Assembly (NCBI GenBank): GCA_028824295.1
Contig: JAPPED010000003.1
Location: 124,001 to 188,000, forward strand
DNA from: Rhodospirillales bacterium
GTDB taxonomy: Bacteria; Pseudomonadota; Alphaproteobacteria; TMED109
Length of the DNA: 64,000 nucleotides
Direction of reading: 5' to 3'
Part shown: piece after piece, positions 28,561-37,803 of the stretch
Numbering within the stretch: position 1 is the stretch's first letter
How the letters are laid out: every line of letters starts with the position of its first letter
Translations under genes and position numbers: made by a program
Notes under the pieces: model-generated
What the model saw: only the letters and a program-made list of their open reading frames with translations
Database searches by the model: none
What the model was told of the DNA's origin: nothing

Positions 28561-30117
28561 ATGCTTCTTCGCCTGCTCACGTATGCGTACGCCATTGCTT
28601 TTGTCGTCGGAATGGGAACCCAGGCATTCGCTCAGGAAAGTGGTTCTGCCGAAACAGATGCGCGGATTCAGGCGCTTGAGCTCCGCGTTCAGCAGTTGGA
28701 AAAGGCATTAGCCGAGGCGTTGGGGATCGAGACCGCTGAACCGCCACCGCCGGCGGAAGATGCAACCACCGTGGCGCAGGCCGAGCCGGCTCCGAACGGA
28801 AACAACCGATCGGACATCACCGGCCAGCAGGGGGCGTACAACTACGACAAGGCCTTCTTCGGCCCGATTGCGCCCTTGTCGTCAAGCGATGGGCGTTTCA
28901 AAACGTTCCTGTACGGAAACCTGCAGACTGATCTGGCGGCGTACAGCGAGAGCGGAGATTGGGAAGGCGTCTTCGGGGACGACTACTACATCGGGAAGGG
29001 CGACACGGACTTCAGTGGTGGCGCCAAGATGCGGAGGGCCAGCTTTGGCATCGCGAACGTCGTCGAGCAGGACTGGATCGTGTTCATGTCGTACAACCTG
29101 GCGGACGGTGGCGAACAGGTTGACAGCGGGCTTCGCGCGGCCGCCATCGTGTACCGGGGCATCAAGCCCTGGTGGCTGATGGCGGGGCAGTTCGGCAACT
29201 CGGTCGGACTGGAATCGTCCACATTCAACAGCTTCCTGGGCATGGCGGAACGCCCGATGATGTCGAACGCGTTCGCCTATGCGCCGAGCGCGCCGGTGAT
29301 GGCGCTGATTGCGTCTCACCGCGGGAAGCTCACGTACTCCCGGTTCGGTGTCTTCGGAAAGAACTCCGGTGTGGACAGCGACTTTGACGAGGGGTGGGGT
29401 CTCCATGGCCGTTTCCTGCTGCAGCCGCATAGAGAGCGGAGGCTGAGTTCCCACATCGGCGTGAGCGGGTACTGGCGCAAGCCTGAGGAGGAAGTCGTGG
29501 GCGCCGACCACATGCGCTCGTGTCCGGAAGGCTCGATGGGCAGCGGCTTCCGCTTCAGGGCGTTCGGTATTTCTGCAGTCGATGGCACGTCCCTGGTGAA
29601 TACCGGCAAGTTCTGCGCCGTCGAGGACTACACGTACGTCGTTGCCGAGGGCGCCCTTTCTCGAGGCCCGGTTTCCCTTCAGGGAGAATGGGGCACTGCA
29701 CAGGTCAACACAAAGTCGAGCGGTAGCTACGAGTTCAGCGGCGGATACGTCGATGTCGGATACTTCCTGACCGGAGAGAGCCGGAACTACAACCCATATT
29801 TCGGTCAGTTCTGGCGCCTGAAGCCGGACAACGATCTGGGACAGGGCGGGCTCGGAGCATTTGAACTACGGGCGCGCTGGCAAATGATCGACCTGAACGA
29901 TCGGCTGGCTGTCGTTGATGGCAACGTCACCGGCGTCACTGGCGGTGAGGCCAGCGGCTTTACGGTCGGGCTTAACTGGTATTTCAACGCATTCACCCGC
30001 GCCATCTTCAATGCCGGCCGCATCGATGTGGAGTATCCGACGGCGGTCGGGGGGCGTCTGGGCACGCGGGAAGCGAGCGTCGACGAGTACGTGGCACGCG
30101 TCGAGATCTTCTTCTGA
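28561..30117 (+). CDS. phosphate-selective porin O/P family outer-membrane protein (porin 1)
   Basis: Predicted trimeric outer-membrane beta-barrel of 518 residues. A signal peptide (about residues 1-24, ending AFA) precedes a short coiled coil (RIQALELRVQQLEKALAEAL), a proline-rich linker and a long barrel region with alternating aromatic residues. The last residues VEIFF end in phenylalanine, the outer-membrane insertion signal. The coiled coil plus barrel layout is that of Porin_O_P (OprP/OprO). Phosphate preference cannot be inferred without the channel lysines. No transporter gene flanks it. Confidence 0.8.
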   Translation: MLLRLLTYAYAIAFVVGMGTQAFAQESGSAETDARIQALELRVQQLEKALAEALGIETAEPPPPAEDATTVAQAEPAPNGNNRSDITGQQGAYNYDKAFFGPIAPLSSSDGRFKTFLYGNLQTDLAAYSESGDWEGVFGDDYYIGKGDTDFSGGAKMRRASFGIANVVEQDWIVFMSYNLADGGEQVDSGLRAAAIVYRGIKPWWLMAGQFGNSVGLESSTFNSFLGMAERPMMSNAFAYAPSAPVMALIASHRGKLTYSRFGVFGKNSGVDSDFDEGWGLHGRFLLQPHRERRLSSHIGVSGYWRKPEEEVVGADHMRSCPEGSMGSGFRFRAFGISAVDGTSLVNTGKFCAVEDYTYVVAEGALSRGPVSLQGEWGTAQVNTKSSGSYEFSGGYVDVGYFLTGESRNYNPYFGQFWRLKPDNDLGQGGLGAFELRARWQMIDLNDRLAVVDGNVTGVTGGEASGFTVGLNWYFNAFTRAIFNAGRIDVEYPTAVGGRLGTREASVDEYVARVEIFF

Positions 30118-30663
30118 GCGTGATGGCGCCGGCGCCACCCGGAGACGGTCAGGACTGTCGGTCACCGTCGGCCCTTGTCCCTGCGCCGGAATCTCAGCTG
30201 GGACGCTGAACCTCCGAGAGGTTGCACTCGGCCGTCTTCATTGGTGTCGAGGCGCCGCCTGCCGCGTAGTTCCGCGAGGTGTTGACCTGCGAGGCCCCCC
30301 GGGTGATGCGCGGGACCGCCGACGGCGCAGGCTACGGTGTTCGAGTCTGTGAGCGCGGCATGCGGTTAGTATGATGGAGCTTGGCATTGTGGCGGGGTCT
30401 GTTGCCTGCTTCGCGCATTGAGCCACCGGATGACTGATGGCCTGTATGGACACCTGAAGCGCCGCGATGGCGATTCTCGGGCGCCGGGCGTGGGCCGGGC
30501 GGGACCGGCCGGTGTGATGTAATGGTCATGCCGCAGGCAGGTGTCGGTTTATGTGGACGGGCTTCGGAGCACTGGCCCACGGGCCCGCTGGCATCGCGAC
30601 AGATCCGCTGCGAGCGGCATTGATCCGGCGCCCGCTGCCACGGCTGACAGGCCACGGAAGGTC
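30118..30663. other. intergenic region before the cysteine desulfurase gene
   Basis: About 550 bases without a supported gene. The cysteine desulfurase frame is open back to 30541, but the upstream part does not resemble the family. No IscR-like regulator gene or clear promoter is visible. A perfect GC-only palindrome of 14 bases lies at about 30124-30137, just after the porin stop. Confidence 0.4.
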
Positions 30664-31839
30664 ATGCAACTGATGGCGCCACAGCATCCGATTTATCTCG
30701 ATTGCCAGGCCACCACGCCGCTCGACCCTGAAGTGCTCGACGCGATGCTTCCCTATTTCCGTGAGCAGTTCGGGAACCCGCACGTCGATGCCCACGCGTT
30801 CGGCCGGGCAGCCGCCTCCGCTGTCGAATCAGCACGTGCCGAAGTTGCGGAATTGATCAACGCCGACTCCCGCGAGATCGTGTTCACTTCTGGTGCGACT
30901 GAATCCAACAATCTCGCTATCAAGGGAGCCGCGCGGTACCGCCGCGAACGGCATGGCTTGGATCATGTCGTCACGGTCGCTACCGAACACAAGTGCGTGC
31001 TCGAATCGTTCGCGCGCCTTGAGCGCGAAGGTTTTCGGTCGACGGTCCTGCCGGTCGAGCCCTCGGGTCTTGTTGATCTGAAGTGCGTAGAGGCGGTGCT
31101 GGAGGCCGGTGTCGCACTCGTCTCCGTCATGGCTGCGAACAACGAGATTGGCACGGTGCAGCCCCTGCAGGAGGTGGGCAGTCTTTGCCGGGAACGCTCC
31201 GTGGTGTTGCACACCGACGCCGCACAGGCTGCGGGAAAGATTCCCTTCGACGTACAGGCGCTGGGTGTTGACTTGGTCAGCCTGTCTGGACACAAGCTGT
31301 ACGGCCCCAAGGGAGTGGGCGCGCTCTACGTTCGCCGCCGGCCGCGTGTGCGCATCGAGCCGCTCTTCGATGGCGGCGGCCAGGAGCGCACACTTCGCTC
31401 CGGGACCGTACCGGTGCCCTTGGTCGTGGGCCTCGGGGTCGCCGCGCGCATTGCCCGCCAACGGCTTGCCGAGGAGGCGGAGCACACTCGGATGCTGCGG
31501 GATCGCATGCTCTCCCGATTGCGGGTTCGGCATCCGGACGTGGTCGTTCACGGCGAAATGGATGCGCGGCTGCCCGGAAACCTCAGCGTGGGCTATGCCG
31601 GAATTCAAGCCCATCGCCTCGTGCGGGAACTCGGTGACGTCGCTCTGTCGACCGGATCCGCGTGTTCGGATACCTCCGTCGAGACCAGCTACGTGCTGCG
31701 GGCCCTCGGGGTGTCCGAGGCGCTGGCAGCGGGCACCTTCCGAATTTCGCCAGGCCGCTTTACGACCGAAGCGGAGATCGACCGGGCAGCCGTGGCCATT
31801 GCCGACGGTGTAGATGCGCTCCGAGCACAGTGCGCCTAG
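30664..31839 (+). CDS. cysteine desulfurase, NifS/IscS class
   Basis: PLP enzyme that takes sulfur from cysteine for iron-sulfur cluster and thiocofactor synthesis. From the ATG at 30664 it has 391 residues, normal for the family, starting just before YLDCQATTPLD. The PLP lysine is K211 in SLSGHKLYGPKG, and the persulfide cysteine is C334 in STGSACSDTS. The loop around that cysteine fits group I (NifS/IscS). The next gene is a 2Fe-2S ferredoxin whose ribosome-binding site overlaps this stop codon. There is no iscU, iscA or suf gene beside it, so it may serve a specialised target. Confidence 0.92.
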   Translation: MQLMAPQHPIYLDCQATTPLDPEVLDAMLPYFREQFGNPHVDAHAFGRAAASAVESARAEVAELINADSREIVFTSGATESNNLAIKGAARYRRERHGLDHVVTVATEHKCVLESFARLEREGFRSTVLPVEPSGLVDLKCVEAVLEAGVALVSVMAANNEIGTVQPLQEVGSLCRERSVVLHTDAAQAAGKIPFDVQALGVDLVSLSGHKLYGPKGVGALYVRRRPRVRIEPLFDGGGQERTLRSGTVPVPLVVGLGVAARIARQRLAEEAEHTRMLRDRMLSRLRVRHPDVVVHGEMDARLPGNLSVGYAGIQAHRLVRELGDVALSTGSACSDTSVETSYVLRALGVSEALAAGTFRISPGRFTTEAEIDRAAVAIADGVDALRAQCA

Positions 31840-31852
31840 GAGTCAGCTGTCC

Positions 31853-32182
31853 ATGCCGCGCGTGATCTTCCACCAGCCTGATGGATCGGTACTCGAAGTA
31901 GATGAGGCCGCGGGGCAGTCGATCTTGGACATCGCCCACAAGCACGGCATCGATATCGAAGGGGCCTGCGAAGCGTCTCTCGCGTGCTCGACCTGCCATG
32001 TGATCGTCCACCCCGACTGGCACGACCGTCTGCCCCTGCCGACCGACGACGAGGAGGACATGCTGGATTTGGCATGGGGCGTCACACAAACGTCGCGCCT
32101 GGGGTGCCAGGTCGAGCTGACCGAGCAGCTCGACGGCCTGGTCCTCAACGTACCCAGCAACTCACGCGACGCCCGGGGATAA
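31853..32182 (+). CDS. fdx: 2Fe-2S ferredoxin, ISC/adrenodoxin type
   Basis: Small electron carrier of 109 residues. Cluster ligands are C39, C45 and C48 in CEASLACSTC, plus C85, matching the adrenodoxin/ISC-type spacing. The ATG at 31853 follows AGGAG that begins in the stop codon of the cysteine desulfurase gene, so the two are co-transcribed and probably act together in cluster assembly. It could also carry electrons to oxygenases such as the Rieske enzyme at 22.2 kb; that is speculation. Confidence 0.93.
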   Translation: MPRVIFHQPDGSVLEVDEAAGQSILDIAHKHGIDIEGACEASLACSTCHVIVHPDWHDRLPLPTDDEEDMLDLAWGVTQTSRLGCQVELTEQLDGLVLNVPSNSRDARG

Positions 32183-32189
32183 CCGCGGC

Positions 32190-32206
32190 AACCGGCCGAG
32201 CCGGTT
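32190..32206 (+). terminator. hairpin after ferredoxin gene
   Basis: AACCGGC and GCCGGTT form a perfect 7-base stem with a 3-base loop, 8 bases after the fdx stop. The T-run is short (TTT), so this is a weak candidate. Confidence 0.4.
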
Positions 32207-32378
32207 TGGCAGAGCCTGGCTGTCGACGCGAACGGGCCTGGTTCCCGGGCTCCGCAAACTGGACCTGCCGGTATGTCCCACGGAGTGATGCGACGACCTC
32301 CCGGGAATGCGGCGGGGGTCTCATGAGCATCGGATTTCCGCCGAACTGATCGATACGTCCGCAGTGCTGGATCGGACG

Positions 32379-32678
32379 TCAATCGTGCTTGTGGAACTGG
32401 TCCTTCAAAGCCTCGACCCGGTCCGCGGGTTGCTCCTTCTGGAACTTCGCCTTCCAGTCGGCGTAGGGCATGCCATACACGGTCTGCCGAGCGTTCTCGT
32501 ACGTCACGTCCTCCCCGCACTCCTCTGCCGCCGCGCTGTACCACTTGGAAAGGCAGTTCCGGCAGAAACCGGCCAATTCCATGAGGTCGATGTTCTGCAC
32601 GTCGGGGTTTTCCCGAAAGTGCTCGACAAGGCGGCGAAACACGGCTGCTTCAATCTCTGTACGGGTTCCTGCGTCCAT
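32379..32678 (-). CDS. DUF1244 family protein
   Basis: 99 residues with the near-invariant DUF1244 core: AAVFRRLVEHFR, DVQNIDLMELAGFCRNCLSKW and VYGMPYADWK. The family is found mainly in Alpha- and Gammaproteobacteria. It is cytosolic and helical, and its function is unknown; the two conserved cysteines (FCRNC) could bind metal. It converges with the cysteine desulfurase-ferredoxin pair. There is no sign of decay. Confidence 0.9.
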   Translation of the reverse strand: MDAGTRTEIEAAVFRRLVEHFRENPDVQNIDLMELAGFCRNCLSKWYSAAAEECGEDVTYENARQTVYGMPYADWKAKFQKEQPADRVEALKDQFHKHD

Positions 32679-33230
32679 GGAAGAGTTCCTTACGGGAAGC
32701 TTGGGGGTATGTTCCGAGCGCCGTCAGGATAGGGTGTCACTGGTCTTCGGCAAAGCAAAGGTCGTTGCGCTTTTCGTCGAATCTTCGGACCATCTTCGCG
32801 ACACTGCCTGGACGTTTATCGATGGCCCCATCACCAATGGCGCCGCCCGGACGCTGGGGTTGCCGCGCGTAGCGGTCGGCCCTTGTCCCTTGTGGCATGG
32901 CTCTGGGTCGGTAATGGTGTGAACGATCAGCCCGCGCCACCGAGTGAATGGCTCGTGCCATTCGCACAGCCGTTGACCGTCGCAAGGGGGTCGGGGATTT
33001 CGCTCCGTCAGAGCAGAACTGAACCTCGCCTTGGATGTCTTCGGCCTGATTGCCTGCGTGGCCGCCAGTGCCCGCCATCGCCTCGACTGCAACTCCCAAC
33101 GACCGAGGTGCGGATCTGCACCACCAGTAGGCCCGTCGAGATGGGAATAGTCGATACAAGAACTCATGATGGAGCTTTAGCCATTCCCCGCGCGGTCGCG
33201 TAGCCGTCACGGCTCGGGTGGTCTAACGTC
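32679..33230. other. intergenic region with overlapping open frames but no supported gene
   Basis: About 550 bases. Several frames on both strands stay open for 100-157 codons (for example 32737-33210 minus), but their translations are compositionally biased (Arg, Pro, Ser) and resemble no family. This is expected by chance at this GC content. I see no RNA gene here. Confidence 0.4.
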
Positions 33231-34532
33231 GTGGCCACCGATCAGCGACTGCCTGTCATGTACACGCTCCTCTTTCTCGAGCCCGGCCACTTCCACGCCG
33301 CGCTCACGCTGCGTGTGAACAACCCCAGGGTCGACCCCACTATCCATCTCTACGCCGGTCCCGGCTTGGAGCGCGACTCTTTCATCGCTCTGGTCCGCTC
33401 GTTCAACGCGCGAGACGACAAGCCGACGGGCTGGAATATCCGGGTGCACGAAACCTCGGACCCGGAGCGGGCATTGATTGAGGAGAGGCGCGGGGACGTC
33501 GTCGTCCTTGCTGGGCAGAACCAGCCCAAGCTTGGCACCGTTGCCCGCCTGCACGCCGCGGGGCTGCACGTGCTGGCCGACAAGCCCTGGCTCACTGACA
33601 GTGCGGCTCTCCCGCATCTCGTGCAGGTAACCGCGGGTTGGCCGCTCGCGATGGACATCATGACCGCTCGCCACGACGCGGTCGCACGACTCGCGCAGAT
33701 GGTCGTGGCCGACACGAAACTGTTCGGCACCCTCGACGGAGGCACGGACGAGCCTGCGATCGACATGCATTCCGTGCACCACCTGCTCAAAGAGGTGAAC
33801 GGCACGCTGCTCCGGAGACCTTCCTGGTACTACGACACCCGCATTCAGGGCGACGGCATCGTTGATATCCAGTCCCACATGGTCGACGAGGCTCAGTGGA
33901 TTCTCGGTGACGGCCCGGGCTTCGTATTCGAGCGAGACTACGAGCTCGAAAACGCGTGTCGCTGGAACACCCGGGTACCACGCGAACTCTTCCACGCTAG
34001 CACCGGTGTCGAGGAATTCCCGGCTGTGCTGGCGCGGTACGTGGATGCCGGGGTGTTGCACCTCGCCTGCAACAGTGAGATCCGGTATCGCCTTCGCGGA
34101 GTGGCCGTCCGGCAGCGAGCGGAATGGGGTCGGCGCGAACCCGACGGCGGTGGCGATGCACACCGGATGACCGTCCGAGGCGAGCACGCAACGGTCGTCG
34201 CGCGCCGCGGACCCGAGACCGGCTTCCGGAGTGAACTGCACGTCGTGCCGCGCGAACCGGCACGCGGCTTCGGGATGCGCCTCTCGGAGAAGCTTGCCGC
34301 ATGGGGGGCCGAGCGGCCCGGCCTCTCGCAGCGCCAGTCCGAGCTCGGGCACGAAATTGTCATCCCAGCTGAGCTCCATACCCCGCACGAAGCACACTTT
34401 CCGATGGTTCTCGACGACTTCCTCGATCTTCTCGACAGCGGCGATTGGCCTGCTGCGCTCGCCGCGCGGATCCGTTCGCGTTACGTACTTCTCGCGCGGG
34501 CACAGGCGCACTGCGCTGCGGGTCGCGACTGA
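33231..34532 (+). CDS. Gfo/Idh/MocA-type oxidoreductase with extended C-terminal domain
   Basis: Predicted NAD(P)-binding oxidoreductase of 433 residues. The N-terminus has EPGHFHAAL, and further along VVVLAGQN and HVLADKPW, the pattern of a divergent Gfo/Idh/MocA group that has its own C-terminal domain. The classical GxGxxG motif is not present. IDMHSVHHL and DIQSHMVDEAQWIL are probable active-site regions rich in histidine and acid. The start could also be the ATG at 33258, which fits the family's usual N-terminus better. The downstream gene encodes a macrodomain protein on the same strand. A role in sugar catabolism is likely, but the substrate is unknown. Confidence 0.75.
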   Translation: MATDQRLPVMYTLLFLEPGHFHAALTLRVNNPRVDPTIHLYAGPGLERDSFIALVRSFNARDDKPTGWNIRVHETSDPERALIEERRGDVVVLAGQNQPKLGTVARLHAAGLHVLADKPWLTDSAALPHLVQVTAGWPLAMDIMTARHDAVARLAQMVVADTKLFGTLDGGTDEPAIDMHSVHHLLKEVNGTLLRRPSWYYDTRIQGDGIVDIQSHMVDEAQWILGDGPGFVFERDYELENACRWNTRVPRELFHASTGVEEFPAVLARYVDAGVLHLACNSEIRYRLRGVAVRQRAEWGRREPDGGGDAHRMTVRGEHATVVARRGPETGFRSELHVVPREPARGFGMRLSEKLAAWGAERPGLSQRQSELGHEIVIPAELHTPHEAHFPMVLDDFLDLLDSGDWPAALAARIRSRYVLLARAQAHCAAGRD

Positions 34533-34603
34533 CGAGTTCCCAACTGTGCCGGGTGGTCCGAATTCAGGCGTCGCACGTCACTGCCTACCGATGGAGAACA
34601 CGG

Positions 34604-35158
34604 ATGGGTACTCGTATCGAGGTGATCGAAGCTGACATCACGTCGTTGTCGGTGGACGCTGTCGTCAATGCCGCCAATTCCACATTGCTGGGCGGCGGCG
34701 GTGTCGATGGCGCCATTCACCGGGTGGCAGGCCCACGCCTTCGGGAAGACTGCGGTGCCTTGGGCGGTTGCCGCACTGGTGACGCTAAGGTCACCAGCGG
34801 ACATGACCTCCGCGCTCGTTGCGTCATCCACACCGTCGGCCCTGTCTGGAAGGGCGGCGAAGCTGGAGAGGCGGTACTCTTGGCCAGTTGCTATCGACGT
34901 TGCTTCGAGATTGCCGCCGAGAGACAGTTCGCGTCGATCGCATTTCCCGCGATCAGCGCGGGGGCCTATGGCTACCCCTTACAAGATGCGACACAGATCG
35001 CTGCAGTCCAGACAAGAAACCACCTGGAGCGCGGCAGCGACCTAGACAGAATCGTGTTTGCATGCTTTGGCGAGGAGGTACGGGAAGTGTATCTGGCGAC
35101 TTTTGAAGACATTTTCGGGCCGAACCTTTTCTCCACCGACATACCGGGTACCCCCTGA
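34604..35158 (+). CDS. macrodomain protein, YmdB-like ADP-ribose hydrolase
   Basis: 184 residues forming a single macro domain. DAVVNAANSTLLGGGGVDGAIH is the ADP-ribose-binding and catalytic loop; AISAGAYGYP is the second phosphate-binding loop. YmdB-type enzymes hydrolyse O-acetyl-ADP-ribose and remove ADP-ribose from proteins, acting in the cytosol. GGAG lies 8 bases before the ATG at 34604. It follows the oxidoreductase gene by 71 bases. The product is full length. Confidence 0.93.
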   Translation: MGTRIEVIEADITSLSVDAVVNAANSTLLGGGGVDGAIHRVAGPRLREDCGALGGCRTGDAKVTSGHDLRARCVIHTVGPVWKGGEAGEAVLLASCYRRCFEIAAERQFASIAFPAISAGAYGYPLQDATQIAAVQTRNHLERGSDLDRIVFACFGEEVREVYLATFEDIFGPNLFSTDIPGTP

Positions 35159-35375
35159 CCGCGGCCGGTACACGCGCTGGGCCAGGCGGCGGGAGCCGTG
35201 TGCGACTGGCATCGGGAGCAGACCCGTCGAAATCGGCCGGCAGCAGAATTCGGGCGCCCGTGACGGCTGCTCAGGACCCCCGCCGATGTGTCGCGCCATC
35301 TGCGAACAGACTGATGTCCACTCGGCATTGGACTGACGGGCCATGCGGGCTAGCGGGAGGCGGGCAGCGCGATCA

Positions 35376-36275
35376 TCAGGGCTGAACGCTCGCTAGGAAC
35401 GGCAGTAATTCGGCGAGTAGCTCATCCGGCGCCTCCTCAGGAATGAAATGGCCACAATCCAGTGCCCTGCCGCGAACGTCGTTTGCTCGCATTCGCCAGA
35501 CGTTCAACATGTCCAGCGACGTGCCGGTTTGCCAGCCGGGGCGCTTCGGCATCTTGCCGGCCCACAGGACGAGAGTCGGACAGGAAAGCTTTGTCCCACG
35601 GTCTTCCCGGTCGTGTTCAAGATCAAGCGCCACGGCTCGATAGTCGGCACACATTGCGCGGACGGTGTCGGGATCTGAGAAGCAACGGAGATACTCCGCG
35701 TAAGCTTCGTGGTCAAATGCATTTGGGACTGCCGTCCATTGGTCGAGCAGGAAGTCCAGGAAAAGCTTGGCATTGCCGGTAATCAAGGTTTCCGGGAAAG
35801 GGAAGGGCTGACGCATCAGATGCCAGTGAAACCAGGAAAATGCCAAGGTGGCATCCATGTGCTCGAACGCTTCTGCGGACGGCACCACGTCGAGATTGGT
35901 GAAGCTCAGGACCTTGCCCGGATGGTCCAGCGCCATCCGGAGGCCGACTCGCACCCCCCGGTCGTGGCCGACCAGATGAAAGCGCTCAAAGCCGAGCGTC
36001 CGCATTACCGCAACTTGGTCGTGGGCGGAAGTCCGCTTGCAGTACGCCGAATGATCCACGCCCGATGAGGGCGGTTTGTCGCTGTCGCCGTAGCCGCGGA
36101 GATCCGGGCACACCACGGTGAACCGTTCTGCCAGGGGCGGTGCCACCTTGTGCCATTCGACATGGCTTTGTGGATAACCATGAAGCAACAGTACCGGTGG
36201 GCCCGAACCGCCATGCCGAACAAAAATGCGGCAACCACCGGCGTCGACACGGGTTCCCGTAAATCCAGGAAACAT
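35376..36275 (-). CDS. alpha/beta hydrolase, haloacetate (fluoroacetate) dehalogenase-like
   Basis: Predicted hydrolase of 299 residues. It has HGYPQ at the oxyanion hole and GHDRGVR, in which D105 is the nucleophile and R106/R109 would bind the substrate carboxylate. FHWHLM contributes H150 and W151, which in fluoroacetate dehalogenases hold the halide. The final histidine is in DCGHFIPEE. This set separates haloacetate dehalogenases from epoxide hydrolases and haloalkane dehalogenases. The start at 36275 has GAGG about 8 bases upstream; the frame is open further but lacks family similarity. Activity on fluorinated or chlorinated acetate is inferred from motifs. Confidence 0.82.
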   Translation of the reverse strand: MFPGFTGTRVDAGGCRIFVRHGGSGPPVLLLHGYPQSHVEWHKVAPPLAERFTVVCPDLRGYGDSDKPPSSGVDHSAYCKRTSAHDQVAVMRTLGFERFHLVGHDRGVRVGLRMALDHPGKVLSFTNLDVVPSAEAFEHMDATLAFSWFHWHLMRQPFPFPETLITGNAKLFLDFLLDQWTAVPNAFDHEAYAEYLRCFSDPDTVRAMCADYRAVALDLEHDREDRGTKLSCPTLVLWAGKMPKRPGWQTGTSLDMLNVWRMRANDVRGRALDCGHFIPEEAPDELLAELLPFLASVQP

Positions 36276-36708
36276 GGGCGACCTCGGGCTCTTCGTCGTG
36301 GGGCTAACGCCCGACCACCATACGTGGCGGTGCCGCTGCTGCACACGGGTGTCCTTCGGCACCGGCCCGCACGAACCGAGTGCCACGCACTACGCCGGCC
36401 CCGGGGGGCTCCCGCCACGGCCAGCATTGCGATGAGGTTTCCGGCGTCCATGGCTGCGGCCCACGGTGGAGGCTAGGTTGGCCCGTCCAACCTTCCGATG
36501 CCAAAGCACCTTGGTCCGGGCGTTCAGTCGACCTGTTCGCCTGGCTCGTCGTCACTTATCCAGCGTCCTCCTTTGTCCAACGTTGCCAACAGAGCGCGTT
36601 CCGTCGGCTCTATTCGGACAGTGATGCTGGTGAGCGGCCAGTCGGCGCCTACAATCCGGTCCGAAGAGCACGTTGAGCAGGCCCTAAGTTGGAGTCGGGT
36701 GCCGAGCG
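36276..36708. other. divergent intergenic region with no supported gene
   Basis: About 430 bases between the dehalogenase-like gene (minus) and the Gfo/Idh gene (plus). It should contain both promoters. I see no strong hairpin or gene. Confidence 0.35.
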
Positions 36709-37785
36709 ATGAACACGAAACCATACGGGGTCGGCATGGTCGGGACGGGGCGCATCTCCGATCTACATGCCATCGAATACTTGCAGAACCCGCACGCAAG
36801 GATCGTGGCGCTCTGTGATCGGGATGTCGAACTTGCCCACCGACGTGCGTCCAAATGGGGAGTGGACGACGTACGTATCACCGGCGACATCGACGAACTA
36901 CTTGCGGACCCGGAGGTGGACCTCGTCGAGATACTGCTGCCCCACCACCTGCATCTCTCTGCTGCCGAGAAGGCCATCGCGGCCGGAAAGATCGTCTCCC
37001 TCCAGAAACCGATGTGCATTTCCATCGAGGAGGCCGACCGGTTAGTCGCGGCGGCAGAGCTTTCCGAGCGACCGTTCAAGGTGTTCGAGAACTTCGTCTT
37101 TTTTCCGCCCGTGATTCGGGCAAAGCAGTTGATCGACGAAGGGGCGGTAGGGCGGCCGCTGGCGATCCGCTTGAAGAGCAACAAGGGGTCGAACCGGACC
37201 GCCTGGGAGGTGCCCGGGCCGACTCGTGCGTGGCGTCAGGAACGAGGCAGCGCGGGCGGCGGCCCGCTGGTGTTCGATGACGGACACCACAAGTTTGCAC
37301 TGGCCTGGCACTTCATGGGCATTGCGAAGGAAGTGCATGCGTTCATCGGCAAGACGACCTATCCCGATGGGTCGTACGTGGACGCACCGTCGATCATCTC
37401 ATTCCGGTTCCCTGGGAACCGGATCGGAAGCCTGGAGCTCGTTGATTCCCCGGAAATGGAGGTGATCACCAAGCACTACGCGCAGGACGACAAGGTGGAG
37501 ATCACAGGCACCAAGGGGGTACTCTGGATCAATGTCGGCCACGGTCGCCTGGGCGATCCGGCGCCCGTAGCGCTCTATCGCGACGGAACCGTCACGACGT
37601 ACCACGACATGGCGACAGGTTGGGAGGAGAGCTTCGTGCTGTCAACGCGCCATTTCCTGGAGGTGCTTCGGAATGGTGGCTCGCCAGTGCTAACGGCCGT
37701 GGAGGGCAGACAGGTGCTGCGGTTTGCGCTGGCAGCCGAGGAATCGGCTCGGACCGGCCGGACCGTACGTATCACGGCCGATTAA
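36709..37785 (+). CDS. Gfo/Idh/MocA family oxidoreductase
   Basis: NAD(P)-dependent sugar or cyclitol dehydrogenase, 358 residues. The N-terminal Rossmann fold has VGMVGTGRIS and ALCDRD; the family's EKP-type motif reads LQKPMC here. The C-terminal domain has DDGHHKFALAWHF with the conserved catalytic histidine. It lies 18 bases before an IolD-like gene, and the two probably form one operon. Together they suggest breakdown of an inositol-like compound, with this enzyme making the keto intermediate. Confidence 0.9.
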   Translation: MNTKPYGVGMVGTGRISDLHAIEYLQNPHARIVALCDRDVELAHRRASKWGVDDVRITGDIDELLADPEVDLVEILLPHHLHLSAAEKAIAAGKIVSLQKPMCISIEEADRLVAAAELSERPFKVFENFVFFPPVIRAKQLIDEGAVGRPLAIRLKSNKGSNRTAWEVPGPTRAWRQERGSAGGGPLVFDDGHHKFALAWHFMGIAKEVHAFIGKTTYPDGSYVDAPSIISFRFPGNRIGSLELVDSPEMEVITKHYAQDDKVEITGTKGVLWINVGHGRLGDPAPVALYRDGTVTTYHDMATGWEESFVLSTRHFLEVLRNGGSPVLTAVEGRQVLRFALAAEESARTGRTVRITAD

Positions 37786-37803
37786 GGCAGGAGTCCGACG
37801 CCC

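Noticed and set aside
30161-32892. Sixteen-base identity (around 30168 and 32876) considered as a dispersed repeat
   Set aside because: Too short, with no flanking similarity; expected occasionally by chance at this base composition.
32737-33210. 157-codon minus-strand open frame between DUF1244 and the Gfo/Idh gene
   Set aside because: No recognisable domain, biased composition, and equally long frames overlap it on both strands.
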